From positions 1 through 64,000 of the forward strand of contig NZ_MKJY01000044.1 of NCBI RefSeq assembly GCF_001942465.1: a stretch of 64,000 nucleotides of DNA. Direction: 5' to 3'. Source of the stretch: Actinomadura sp. CNU-125. GTDB lineage: Bacteria > Actinomycetota > Actinomycetes > Streptosporangiales > Streptosporangiaceae. Of this stretch, positions 35,006-43,658 are shown one piece after another. The position numbers and the translations under genes were made by a program. The notes beneath the pieces were generated by a model that ran no database searches, was not told the origin of the DNA, and worked only from the letters and a program-made list of their open reading frames with translations. Every line of letters begins with the position of its first letter. Within the stretch, counting starts at the first letter, position 1.

Positions 35006-35362
35006 ATGAAGTACATGCTGCTGATCAACGCCGGCCCGGCGGACAGCGCGGAGGAGGCGGAGGCGCAGGCCGTCTGCGAGTTCGCGGACTGGCAGAAGTT
35101 CGACGACCAGATCCAGGGCGCGGGCGTCGTCGTCGCGTCGCACGCGCTCGCCGACCTGACCACCGCGACGAAGGTCCGGGTCACCGCCGACGGCGAGCGG
35201 GTCATCACGACGGACGGGCCGTTCGCCGAGGCCCGCGAGGTGCTCGGCGGGTACTACGTGATCGACGTGCCCGACCTGGACGCGGCGCTCGACTGGGCCG
35301 CGCGCTGCCCCGGCGCCCGCGACGGCTCCATCGTCGTCCGTCCGGTGACCGACGAGTACTGA
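35006..35362 (+). CDS. YCII-related DGPF-domain protein
   Basis: 118 residues: KYMLLINAGPADSAEEAE at the start and the eponymous DGPFAEAREVLGGYYVIDVPDLDAALDWAARCP, followed by DGSIVVRPV. DGPF proteins accompany sigma factors of group ECF42, as here, where the sigma gene begins one base after this stop codon. They are thought to work with that sigma factor but their activity is not settled. ATG 35006 is the family start. Confidence 0.9.
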   Translation: MKYMLLINAGPADSAEEAEAQAVCEFADWQKFDDQIQGAGVVVASHALADLTTATKVRVTADGERVITTDGPFAEAREVLGGYYVIDVPDLDAALDWAARCPGARDGSIVVRPVTDEY

Positions 35363-35363
35363 C

Positions 35364-36598
35364 ATGACCGGACCGGACGCCCGGGCCTCGGTGGAGGCGA
35401 TCTTCCGGGAGGAGCGGGGGCTGCTGCTGGCCGCGCTCGTCCGGCGGTTCGGGGACCTCGACCTGGCGGAGGAGGTCGCCTCGGACGCGATCGAGGCGGC
35501 CCTCGTCCACTGGCCCGTTCGGGGGGTTCCGCCGAGCCCGGGCGCCTGGCTGATGACGACGGCGCGGCGCAGGGCCGTCGACCGGCTGCGGCGCGACAAG
35601 GCGTACGCGGCGCGCCTCGCGCTCCTGCAGGTGGAGGCGGAGCGCGCCGGGCCCGTCCCGGCGGCGGATCCGGGCGGCGGGCTCCCGGACGAGCGGCTGC
35701 AGCTGTTCTTCACGTGCGCGCATCCGGCGCTGGACGCCGAGGACCGGACGGCGCTCACGCTGCGCTGCCTCGCGGGCCTGACGACGCCCGAGGTCGCGCG
35801 GTCGTTCCTCGTCCCGACGGCGACCATGGCGAAGCGGATCGTCCGGGCGAAGCACCGGATCCGCACGGCCCGGATCCCGTTCCGGGTGCCCGGACCGGAC
35901 GAGCTGCCCGCGCGGCTGCCGGGCGTCCTGCAGGTCCTCTACTCGATCTTCACCGAGGGGTACGCCGCGGCCCGCGGCGACCTCGCGGAGGAGGCGGTGC
36001 GGCTCGCCCGCATCCTGCACCGGCTGCTGCCGGACGAGCGCGAGACCGCGGGGCTGCTCGCGCTGCTGCTGCTCACGCACGCGCGGCACGCGGCGCGGCT
36101 CGCCCCGGACGGCGGCCTGCTCCTGCTGGACGAGCAGGACCGGGCGCGCTGGGACCGCGCGCTCATCGACGAGGGGCGCGGGCTGGCGGAGGAGTCGCTG
36201 ACCGGCGGCGCGCCCGGCCCGTACGGGGCTGCAAGGCCGCGATCGCCGCGCTGCACGACGAGGCACCGGACGTCGCGTCCACCGACTGGCCGCAGATCGT
36301 CGCGCTGTACGACGTCCTGTTCGCGCTGACGCCGTCGCCCGTCGTGGCGCTGAACCGGGCGGCGGCGGTGGCGATGCGCGACGGGCCGGAGGCGGGGCTG
36401 GCGCTGCTGGACGAGCTGGCGGGCGAGCCTCGGCTGCGCGGCTACCACCCGTACGCGGCCGCCCGCGCGGACCTGCTCCGCCGCCTCGGCCGTCTCACCG
36501 AGGCGGCGGAGGCGTACCGGGAGGCCATCGGGCTCGCCGAGACCGACCGCGAGCGGGCGCTGCTGCGGCGGATGCTCGACGCTGTCGAGGCCAGGTGA
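35364..36598 (+). CDS. ECF42-group sigma factor with C-terminal extension (frameshifted)
   Basis: About 411 residues. Sigma region 2 (VEAIFREERGLLLAALVRRFGDLDLAEEVASDAIEAALVHWP, then RRRAVDRLRRDKAY), region 4 (LTLRCLAGLTTPEVARSFLVPTATMAKRIVRAKHRIR), and a long helical TPR-like extension (YSIFTEGYAAARGD through AAEAYREAIGLAETDRERALLRRML). The DGPF gene before it and this extension define ECF42, which lacks a classical anti-sigma factor. One lost base near 36228 interrupts the reading frame before KAAIAALHDEAP. ATG 35364. Confidence 0.88.
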
Positions 36599-36639
36599 TT
36601 CTGGTAGGGTCGGGCGCAACGAAAGGAGGAGGTGAGTTG

Positions 36640-36693
36640 ATGACTGCCGTGCGCGGTACCTCAGTCGTCCTTACTTCCTGGGCTCAGGTCTGA
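36640..36693 (+). CDS. 17-residue leader peptide
   Basis: ATG 36640 follows an exceptionally strong ribosome site (GGAGGAGG) and encodes MTAVRGTSVVLTSWAQV, ending 41 bases before the methyltransferase-acetyltransferase gene. The DNA between (CTGGGC..GCCCCAG) can form stems that include the uORF end. The layout is that of a translational or transcriptional attenuator. No known leader class is recognised. Confidence 0.5.
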   Translation: MTAVRGTSVVLTSWAQV

Positions 36694-36734
36694 CATCAGG
36701 CCATTCGGGCCCCAGTCCTTTCGAGGTCTTTCAG

Positions 36735-37991
36735 TTGTCTCAGACTGTCATCGAGGCGTTGCTCGCCTTGCACCACGGGCTGCCCAGGCAGGGCCCCGGT
36801 TCCGACGCCACCACCCGGCGGCTGCTGTCGCTCGCGGGGCCGGGTCCCGGCGCGCCGCGCGCGCTCGACGCGGGCAGCGGCCCGGGCCGGGCGGCGCTGG
36901 TGCTGGCCGCCGAGGCGAACGCGCGGGTCGACGCCGTCGACCTGTACCGTCCGTTCCTGCTGGAGCTCCTGGACGCCGCCGAGCGGCAGGGCGTGCACGA
37001 CCGCGTCCGCGCGATGTGCTGCTCCATGGACCGGCTCCCCTTCCCCGACCAGGTCTTCGACCTGGTCTGGAGCGAGAGCGCGGTCTACAACATCGGGCTG
37101 GACGCCGCGCTGCGCGGGTGGCGCCGGCTGCTGGCCCCGGACGGCGTCGTCGTCGTCACCGAGATCGAGTGGGCCGCCGACGAGCCGTCCCCGCAGGCCC
37201 GCGCCTGGTGGGAGCCCGTCTACCCGGTGCGCACGGCGGAGGAGAACGCCGCGATCGTCCGGGCCGCCGGGTACGAGGTGGTCGCGCGGCTGCCGCTGCC
37301 CGAAACCGACTGGTGGGAGGAGTACTACACCCCGCTGGAGGAGCGGATCGGGGCGGCCGACCTGTCGCGGCCCGGCATGGCCGAGGCCGTCGCTGGGACC
37401 CGCGAGGAGATCGCGCTGCGCCGGGCGCACGGCGAGGACTACCGGTACACCGGATATGTCCTGCGGCCGGTCGACCGGCCGGCCACCGCCTGGACGACCC
37501 GCACCGAGACGCCCGCCGACGTGGACGTCATCCGCGAGATCGTCCGGACGGCCTTCCCCACGGCGGAGGAATCCGCGCTGGTCGACGCGCTGCGCGCCGA
37601 CACCGCGGCGTGGATTCCCGGCCTGTCGGTGGTCGCCGGGGCACCGGACGGCCGCGTCGCCGGGCACGCGCTGTTCACGCGCTGCCACGTCGGCGACGAG
37701 CCCGCCGCTGGCGCTCGCGCCGGTCGCGGTGGCGCCCGACGCCCAGCGGCGGGGCGCCGGGGCGGCCGCGATCCGGGCGGGCTCGACGCGGCGCGGGCGA
37801 TGGGCGAGAACCTGGTGGTGGTCCTCGGGCATCCCGAGTACTACCCCCGGTTCGGGTTCGAGCGCGCGTCCGCGTACGGGATCCGCGCGGCGTTCGACGC
37901 GCCGGACGACGCGCTGATGGCGCTCGGACTGGACGCGTCGCGTCCGGTGCCGGGCGGCGTCATCCGCTACGCGGCGCCGTTCGGCGTCTGA
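36735..37991 (+). CDS. SAM methyltransferase fused to GNAT acetyltransferase (frameshifted)
   Basis: About 419 residues. N-terminal class I methyltransferase: RALDAGSGPGRAALVLAAEANARVDAVDLYRPFL, then DQVFDLVWSESAVYNIGLDAALRGWRRLLAPDGV. From about residue 255 an acetyltransferase: TRTETPADVDVIREIVRTAFPTAEE, LALAPVAVAPDAQRRGAGAAAIRAG (acetyl-CoA loop), and GHPEYYPRFGFERASAYGI. The acetyl-CoA loop is in another frame between about 37700 and 37780; net correction needs two changes, in CCC near 37700 and GGG near 37777. TTG 36735 lies after GAGG. Substrates unknown; a drug- or small-molecule-modifying role is conceivable. Confidence 0.78.
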   Translation: MSQTVIEALLALHHGLPRQGPGSDATTRRLLSLAGPGPGAPRALDAGSGPGRAALVLAAEANARVDAVDLYRPFLLELLDAAERQGVHDRVRAMCCSMDRLPFPDQVFDLVWSESAVYNIGLDAALRGWRRLLAPDGVVVVTEIEWAADEPSPQARAWWEPVYPVRTAEENAAIVRAAGYEVVARLPLPETDWWEEYYTPLEERIGAADLSRPGMAEAVAGTREEIALRRAHGEDYRYTGYVLRPVDRPATAWTTRTETPADVDVIREIVRTAFPTAEESALVDALRADTAAWIPGLSVVAGAPDGRVAGHALFTRCHVGDEPAAGARAGRGGARRPAAGRRGGRDPGGLDAARAMGENLVVVLGHPEYYPRFGFERASAYGIRAAFDAPDDALMALGLDASRPVPGGVIRYAAPFGV

Positions 37992-38007
37992 TCCTCGTGT
38001 CCTCGTG

Positions 38008-38044
38008 ACCGGGCGGCGGGCCGCACCGGCCCGCCGCCCGGTCA
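38008..38044. terminator. terminator hairpin
   Basis: Perfect 15-base arms GACCGGGCGGCGGGC and complement around seven bases, 17 bases after the methyltransferase-GNAT stop. Confidence 0.8.
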
Positions 38045-38102
38045 TCCGAGGTCGGACGGCAGCACCTATGAGCACCTCGCCGAGCGGGCCGAGGCTGCGG
38101 GG

Positions 38103-38126
38103 TTGACCTCAACCAATATCGAGGTC
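38103..38126 (+). promoter_or_regulatory. probable promoter/operator of the flavin reductase-MFS pair
   Basis: TTGACC (38103-38108) is a plausible -35, overlapping the dyad GACCTC-N10-GAGGTC (38105-38126). This layout is like operators of MerR- or MarR-type regulators. No regulator gene is adjacent. About 110 bases of leader follow. Confidence 0.45.
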
Positions 38127-38237
38127 TCAGAGTGGTGCACGGGCCGGTCGGTCGGCCCAGTCATCTGACGGATGCCCGGTCATGACCGGCCTCCGTAGCT
38201 TCGAGGACATCACGAAGAGCCCGCTCAAGGAGAAGAG

Positions 38238-38809
38238 ATGACCGACACACCGCTCCGCCTCGCGATCATCATCGGCAGCACCCGGGAGGGCCGGTTCGGG
38301 CCCACGGTCGGCGCGTGGTTCGCCGAACAGGCCCGGCAGCGCGACGACATGATCGTCGACGTGGTCGACGTCGCGGACGCCGAACCGCCGTCGGCGCTCG
38401 GCGCCCGGACGTCCGAGAACTTCGCCCGCGCGTCCGAGACGCTGGCCGCGGCCGACGCCTACACCGTCGTGACCTGCGAGTACAACCACAGCTACCCCGG
38501 CACCTTGAAGAACATGATCGATCACCACTTCCACGAGTGGCGGGCGAAGCCCGTCGGGTTCGTGTCGTACGGGGGGCTCGCGGGCGGCCGGATGGCCGTC
38601 GAGCACCTGCGCGGCGTCTTCGCCGAGCTGCACGCCGTGACGATGCGCGACATGGTGAGCTTCCACCAGCCGTGGAACTGGTTCGGCGACGACGCCGGCC
38701 GGTCGCCGCCGAGGGCGCGGGCGCCGCCGCGAAGGTGCTGCTCGACCAGGTCGCCTGGTGGGGGCACGCGCTGCGCGACGCCCGGTCCGTCCGGCCGTAC
38801 GGGGCCTGA
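38238..38809 (+). CDS. NADPH-dependent FMN reductase family protein (frameshifted)
   Basis: About 190-residue flavodoxin-like oxidoreductase: LAIIIGSTREGRFGPTVGAWFAEQA (FMN phosphate loop), TVVTCEYNHSYPGTLKNMIDHHFHEWRAKPVGFVSYGG, and GRMAVEHLRGVFAELHAVTM. One base is lost near 38695 (GDDAG then PVAAEGAGAAAKVLLDQVAWW), in a GGCC context. AAGGAGAAGAG precedes ATG 38238. The MFS gene starts one base after its stop. It may reduce flavins or quinones. Confidence 0.86.
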
Positions 38810-38810
38810 C

Positions 38811-40298
38811 ATGACCACGACGACCGCGCCCAGGGCCGTCCCCGCGAGCGGGACGGCCCCCGGGCCGATGACGATCGCGCTCGTGCTCGTCCTCGGCTCC
38901 ATCATGATCAGCCTGGACATGACGGTGGTGAACGTCGCCGTCAACCGGCTGTCGCAGCAGTTCACCGCCCCGCTCGCCACCATCCAGTGGGTCGCGACCG
39001 GGTACTCGCTGGCGCTCGGCGCCGTCATGCCGACGACCGCGTGGGCGATCGGCCGGTTCGGCGCCCGGCGGCTGTACCTGGCCGCGATCGCCGCGTTCGG
39101 CGGCGCGTCCGTGCTGGCCGGGCTCGCCTGGAACATCGAGTCGCTGATCGCGTTCCGCGTGCTGCAGGGGTTCAGCGGCGGCCTGGTGATGCCCGTCGGC
39201 ATGACGATCCTGCTGCGCGCCGCGAACAAGGACGAGCTGGGCAAGGCGATGAGCACGATGGGCCTGGCGATCCTCGTCGGGCCGCTCGCCGGGCCCGTCC
39301 TCGGCGGCTGGCTCATCGACGAGGTGTCGTGGCGGTGGATGTTCTTCATCAACGCGCCGATCACCGTCGCGGTGGTGGTGCTCGCCGCGCGGCTGTTCCC
39401 CCGGGACGTCGCGGGGGAGCGTCGCCCGCTGGACGTCGTCGGGCTGCTCCTGCTCTCCCCCGGTCTCGCCGTGCTGATGTACGGGGTGACGAGCGGCGGC
39501 GAGCGCGGCGACTTCGCGGCGCCGGGCGTCCTGGTGCCGCTGCTGGCGGGCGCGGCGCTGGTCGCCGGGTTCGTCGTGCGGGCGCTGACCGCCGCGAACC
39601 CGCTGATCGACCTGCGGCCGTTCCGCGACCGGACGTTCGCGGCGGCCACCGCGACGCTGACGCTGTTCGCGGCCGGCTACTTCGGCTCGATGCTGCTCCT
39701 CCCCCTCTATCTGCAGGTCGTGCGGGGCGAGTCGGCGACGATGGCGGGGCTGCTCGGCATCCCGTTCGCGCTCGGCTCCGGCCTCGCGATGCAGGTCGCG
39801 GGCCGGATCGTCGACCGGGTGCCGCCGGGACGGGTCGTCCCGGTGACGGTCGCGCTCGGGCTGACCGGGTTCGCGCTGTTCGCCGCGCAGCTCGACGCGG
39901 ACGCGCCCTACTGGGCGCTGTGCGCGACGATGGTGCTGATGGGCGCGGGCGGCGGCGCGACGATGATGCCCGCGATCACGGCGGCGACGCGCGGCATGTC
40001 GCACGAGCAGGCCCCCGCCGCGAGCACCACCGTCAACCTGATCAACACGACCGCCGGAGCGATCGGGACGGCGCTGGCGTCGGTGGTGCTGGCGACGAGG
40101 ATGGACGACCTGGTGCCCGCGGGGGACGGCGGCGCGCTGCAGGCCGTCCACGCGCTCGGCGCGGGCGCCCGCGCCGCGATCGCCGATCCCCTCGCCGGGA
40201 CGTTCCGGTACACCTACCTGTTCGCGGTCGCGCTGATCGCGCTGGCGATCGTCCCCGCCCTGCTCCTCCCGCGCCGGACCGGGACGGACGCCGAGTGA
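38811..40298 (+). CDS. DHA2-type MFS drug exporter
   Basis: 495 residues, 14 predicted membrane helices of the EmrB/QacA group. Motif D1 LDMTVVNVAVNRLSQQF in helix 1, motif A GRFGARRLYLAAI, and motif C GLAILVGPLAGPVLGGWLID. The proton-driven export of lipophilic compounds is the family function. Complete frame. Directly coupled to the flavin reductase upstream; a palindromic terminator follows. Confidence 0.92.
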   Translation: MTTTTAPRAVPASGTAPGPMTIALVLVLGSIMISLDMTVVNVAVNRLSQQFTAPLATIQWVATGYSLALGAVMPTTAWAIGRFGARRLYLAAIAAFGGASVLAGLAWNIESLIAFRVLQGFSGGLVMPVGMTILLRAANKDELGKAMSTMGLAILVGPLAGPVLGGWLIDEVSWRWMFFINAPITVAVVVLAARLFPRDVAGERRPLDVVGLLLLSPGLAVLMYGVTSGGERGDFAAPGVLVPLLAGAALVAGFVVRALTAANPLIDLRPFRDRTFAAATATLTLFAAGYFGSMLLLPLYLQVVRGESATMAGLLGIPFALGSGLAMQVAGRIVDRVPPGRVVPVTVALGLTGFALFAAQLDADAPYWALCATMVLMGAGGGATMMPAITAATRGMSHEQAPAASTTVNLINTTAGAIGTALASVVLATRMDDLVPAGDGGALQAVHALGAGARAAIADPLAGTFRYTYLFAVALIALAIVPALLLPRRTGTDAE

Positions 40299-40311
40299 TC
40301 CGCCCCGGGAA

Positions 40312-40339
40312 CGCCCGGCCGGACGCGTCCGGCCGGGCG
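40312..40339. terminator. bidirectional terminator palindrome
   Basis: A perfect 28-base palindrome (arms CGCCCGGCCGGACG) between convergent MFS and SDR genes. Confidence 0.8.
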
Positions 40340-40353
40340 TCCGCGTTCGGACG

Positions 40354-41160
40354 TCAGATCTCCTTGAGGAAGCCGCCGTCGACGGCGATCTCGGCGCCCG
40401 TCGTGCTCGCCGAGCGCGGCGACGCCAGCAGCACGACCGCGTCCGCTACCTCCTGCGGGTCCACGAGACGGCCCGTGACCAGGTTCATCATCTCCGCCGC
40501 CCCGCCATCCAGGATCGCGTCGCGGTCGGCGCCGGTCGCCCCCGCCAGGACGTCGGCCGCGCCGCCCTCGTCCGTCCACCACGCGGTCCGGACCGGGCCC
40601 GGCGACACGGTGTTCACCCGGATCCCCTGCGGCCCGTACTCCTCCGAGAGCCCCTTCGTCAGGTTGTTCACGGCGGCCTTCGCGGCGTTGTAGTCGAAGT
40701 TCATCGGGCCCGGCCGCCGCCCGTTCCCGGACGAGACGTTCACGATCGACGCCGCGTCGCTGCCCAGCAGGTGCGGGATCGCCGCCCGGACCGCACGGAC
40801 CAGGGCGAACAGGTTGAACTCGAACATCGCGCGCCAGTCGTCGTCGCCGGGGGTCAGGAACCCGAACCGGGGCAGCGTCGTCCCGGGCGGCGGGCCGCCC
40901 GCGTTGTTCACCAGGACGTCGAGGCCGCCGAACGTCTCGACCGCGCGCCGGACGGCCTCCGCCGGGGCGTCCGGGTCCATGAGGTCGGCCGGGACGTGCA
41001 GGAGGTTCGGCCCGGCGAGCGCGTCGAGGTCCGCACCGGACTTGCGGGACACGGCGGCCACGCGGGCGCCCTCGTCCAGCAGGGTACGGACGACGGCGAG
41101 GCCGATGCCCTTCGAGGCGCCGGTGACGACCGCGACACGGCCGGTGAGCTGCAGGTCCAT
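40354..41160 (-). CDS. SDR family oxidoreductase
   Basis: 268 residues, classical short-chain dehydrogenase: cofactor loop VVTGASKGIGLAVVRTL, NNAG, catalytic Ser in IVNVSSGNG and Tyr-x3-Lys in FDYNAAKAAV, and VSPGPVRTAWW. It ends with ASTTGAEIAVDGGFLKEI. NADP(H) use is suggested by the Arg/Lys after the second strand (AVSRKSG). ATG 41160. About 100 bases downstream of the MBL gene and in the same direction, so probably one transcript. Confidence 0.92.
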   Translation of the reverse strand: MDLQLTGRVAVVTGASKGIGLAVVRTLLDEGARVAAVSRKSGADLDALAGPNLLHVPADLMDPDAPAEAVRRAVETFGGLDVLVNNAGGPPPGTTLPRFGFLTPGDDDWRAMFEFNLFALVRAVRAAIPHLLGSDAASIVNVSSGNGRRPGPMNFDYNAAKAAVNNLTKGLSEEYGPQGIRVNTVSPGPVRTAWWTDEGGAADVLAGATGADRDAILDGGAAEMMNLVTGRLVDPQEVADAVVLLASPRSASTTGAEIAVDGGFLKEI

Positions 41161-41258
41161 GGGATTCCGTTCGTCGGTGCGCACGCCGCCCCTGCGGCGT
41201 GCCATGCGTGAGAACCCCGCCGCCGTGCGGGCGGTTGCACCCGGTTCGCCCGCGTTCG

Positions 41259-42056
41259 TCAGTGCTCGGGGTGCCAGGCGTTCGCGCGGACGCGGCCGAA
41301 CTGGACGTCCGCGAAGTGGATGCCGAACGCGCGGGTGCGGCGGTCGTCCAGTTCGTCCACGAGGCGGCGCCGGGCCTCGATCCCGGCCTCCTGGTCGGCG
41401 TCGAGGGCGACCCGCCAGCCGGGGTGCTCGATCTGGACGGGCGAGTGGAACGAGTCGCCGAGGGCGATGAGCCGTTCGCCGCGCGACTCCAGGACGTACG
41501 CGGTGTGGCCGGGGGTGTGGCCGGGGGTGGCGAGGACGCGGACGCCGGGGAAGATCTCGTCGCCGTCGCCGATCGTCTCGACGCGGTCGGCGATCGCGTC
41601 GAGTTCGCCGCCGTGCCGGTGGTCCCATTCGGGCGCGGCGACCAGGTGCCGGGCGAACCGGTCGGACCAGCCGATGTGGTCGGGGTGCAGGTGTGTGTAG
41701 GCGACGGCCTCGACCTGGTCGGGCGTGCGCCCGAGTGCGGCGAGGTTGTCGAGGAATGAGCCGGTGGTGATCGCGCCGACGTGCGCGTTCGCGGGGTCGT
41801 CGGCCTGCGACACGGTGCCGAAGCCCGCGTCGATCAGCAGGGCGCGGTCGCCGTGCTCGACGAGCAGGCCGCCCATGCTCGCCACGAGCGCGTCCGATTC
41901 GTCCAGGACGTCCGGATGGCGCGCCCAGTCGTCGTCGGTGGTGCCGGGGAACCAGCCGCGCGACCGCAGCCGTCCGACGCCGTCGGGGACATAGCTGACG
42001 CGGAGCTCGCCGACCTCGGTCGTCCGGATCCCGGCCTCGGTGTTCCACCTGCTCAT
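41259..42056 (-). CDS. MBL-fold metallohydrolase
   Basis: 265 residues. Metal site THLHPDHIGWSDRF (HxHxDH), then GHTPGHTAYV and GDSFHSPVQ supply further ligands. Opening DGVGRLRSRGWFPG is typical for the quorum-quenching/hydrolase-like subgroup; the natural substrate is unclear. ATG 42056. Divergent from the MarR gene with an operator dyad between; the likely regulated target together with the SDR. Confidence 0.9.
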   Translation of the reverse strand: MSRWNTEAGIRTTEVGELRVSYVPDGVGRLRSRGWFPGTTDDDWARHPDVLDESDALVASMGGLLVEHGDRALLIDAGFGTVSQADDPANAHVGAITTGSFLDNLAALGRTPDQVEAVAYTHLHPDHIGWSDRFARHLVAAPEWDHRHGGELDAIADRVETIGDGDEIFPGVRVLATPGHTPGHTAYVLESRGERLIALGDSFHSPVQIEHPGWRVALDADQEAGIEARRRLVDELDDRRTRAFGIHFADVQFGRVRANAWHPEH

Positions 42057-42127
42057 GGCATGCCTCCACGGCGACGGGGCCGCCCGGCGCGGCCCGACAC
42101 CGGAAGAACTTACAACTCAAATCATTC

Positions 42128-42140
42128 AAGCTGCAAGCTT
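42128..42140. promoter_or_regulatory. MarR operator candidate
   Basis: Dyad AAGCT-gca-AGCTT in AT-rich DNA between the divergent MBL and MarR genes, 24 bases before the marR GTG. Confidence 0.5.
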
Positions 42141-42164
42141 TATCGGGATGCGTAGACTGTTCGC

Positions 42165-42593
42165 GTGGAAGCGCGAGCGGAACCGGAAGCCCTGGCCGAG
42201 CAGGAGATCTGCGGGCTGGTGAAGGGCCTCGCCACGCAACTTGAGGTGCACGTCCGCGAGCGCGCGGTCAACCTCGACCTGACCGCCCCGCAGGCGACCG
42301 CGCTGCGCGAGCTGGCCGGCCCCATGACGATGCGCGACCTCGCCGAACGGATGAGCTGCGAGGCGTCCAACGCGACGTTCATCGTCGACCGGCTGGAACG
42401 GCTCGGCCTCGTCGAACGCCGCCCCCACCCCACCGACCGGCGCGCCAAGATCCTCGCGCTGACGCGGCGAGGCACCGACGTCCGCGACCGGCTCCTCGCC
42501 ATGCTGGTCGAGGACTCGCCGGTCACCCGGCTCACGCAGGAGGAGCAGCGGACGCTCCGCGAACTCCTCCTGCGCGCGACCGGCCGCGCCTGA
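42165..42593 (+). CDS. MarR family regulator
   Basis: 142 residues: LTAPQATALRELAGPMTMRDLAERMSCEASNATFIVDRLERLGLVERRPHPTDRRAKILALT gives the winged helix, with recognition helix SNATFIVDRLE and wing DRRAK. GTG 42165 is the only good start before the fold. Expected to control the divergent MBL-SDR pair. Confidence 0.9.
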   Translation: MEARAEPEALAEQEICGLVKGLATQLEVHVRERAVNLDLTAPQATALRELAGPMTMRDLAERMSCEASNATFIVDRLERLGLVERRPHPTDRRAKILALTRRGTDVRDRLLAMLVEDSPVTRLTQEEQRTLRELLLRATGRA

Positions 42594-42626
42594 CGCACGT
42601 CCGGCCGTACGACCCGGCGGCCGTCC

Positions 42627-43658
42627 TCAGGACACGACCTTCAGCGAACCGATGATCTTGTTGACGTCCGACCAGTACTGCCGGTGCGTGTTCGGGATGT
42701 CGATCCACAGGCTGGACGGGCGCTCCTGCCCGGTGTCGACGACCACGACGACCGACAGGTCCATCGTCGCCCGCAGGGTCGCCTCCTTGAAGTGCATCTC
42801 CCGGACCAGCACCCACGCCGGACGCCCGCTCACCTTGAACGACTGCGACGCGACGTCCCGTCCGGTCGTCCCGTCGCGGAAGCCGTCGAGCTGCCGGGCG
42901 TCCTGGATCGCCGCGGCGACGTCGCGCAGCCGGTTCGGCCCGTTGTAGACGCCCATGACGCCTTCGTCCACCAGCCGGGAACCGAGCATGGCCTGCCAGT
43001 CGTCCTCGGTGTCGAAGGACTGGCTCCCGCTGTACGGGCCGTACGGTTCGGTGCTGAACGGCTCCCACGGCCGCCCCAGCTCGGCGAACGACAGCCGCGC
43101 CTCTGGGTCGGTGGCCCGCCCGACGACCTTCGCGCCGGTCCCCGGGTAGCGCGGCAGCTTCACCGTCTTCTCCAGCCGCCGCACCTCCGGGCCGATCACC
43201 CCGGTCAGCGGCGGCATCTTCGCGCCCGCGATCGGCTTCAGCCGCTTGGCCGTCCCCGTGCAGGTCGCCTCGCCGTCCATGCCGCTCACGCGCTCCTGCT
43301 CAACGACCTTCCCGCCCACCAGGATCGTGCAGGTCAGCGCACCGGCGGCGCCGTTCTCGTCGTTCTTCGCGCTGATCTTCAGCGATTCGTCGTCGTCCGC
43401 CTGGAAGTCCATCCGGAACGGCAGCGGCGTCGCCGCGATCGTGTCGCTCTCGATCGAGCTCGGCGTGTAGTAGGTGAGCATCGCGTCGGAGCTCTCGCCG
43501 GTCACCAGGTAGGTGATCTTCTTCGGCTTGCCGATCGTGTTGCCCGCCCAGACGAGCGCCGCGATCGGCTGCGCGAGGGCGAGGCAGACGGCCGTGACCA
43601 TCACCCATTCGGGTATCCGCTTGTTGATCCGCTGCGCGCGGGGCGACATCTTGCTCAC
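42627..43658 (-). CDS. membrane-anchored protein with MmpS-like domain
   Basis: 343 residues: one N-terminal membrane helix (VMVTAVCLALAQPIAALVWAG), then an MmpS-like beta domain (KKITYLVTGESSDAMLTYYT.., LTCTILVGGKVV, ATCTG with a likely disulfide), and a second alpha/beta domain of unknown type (residues about 190-343). MmpS proteins assist lipid export in mycobacteria, but no MmpL is nearby. GTG 43658 overlaps the preceding stop (GTGA). Confidence 0.7.
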   Translation of the reverse strand: MSKMSPRAQRINKRIPEWVMVTAVCLALAQPIAALVWAGNTIGKPKKITYLVTGESSDAMLTYYTPSSIESDTIAATPLPFRMDFQADDDESLKISAKNDENGAAGALTCTILVGGKVVEQERVSGMDGEATCTGTAKRLKPIAGAKMPPLTGVIGPEVRRLEKTVKLPRYPGTGAKVVGRATDPEARLSFAELGRPWEPFSTEPYGPYSGSQSFDTEDDWQAMLGSRLVDEGVMGVYNGPNRLRDVAAAIQDARQLDGFRDGTTGRDVASQSFKVSGRPAWVLVREMHFKEATLRATMDLSVVVVVDTGQERPSSLWIDIPNTHRQYWSDVNKIIGSLKVVS

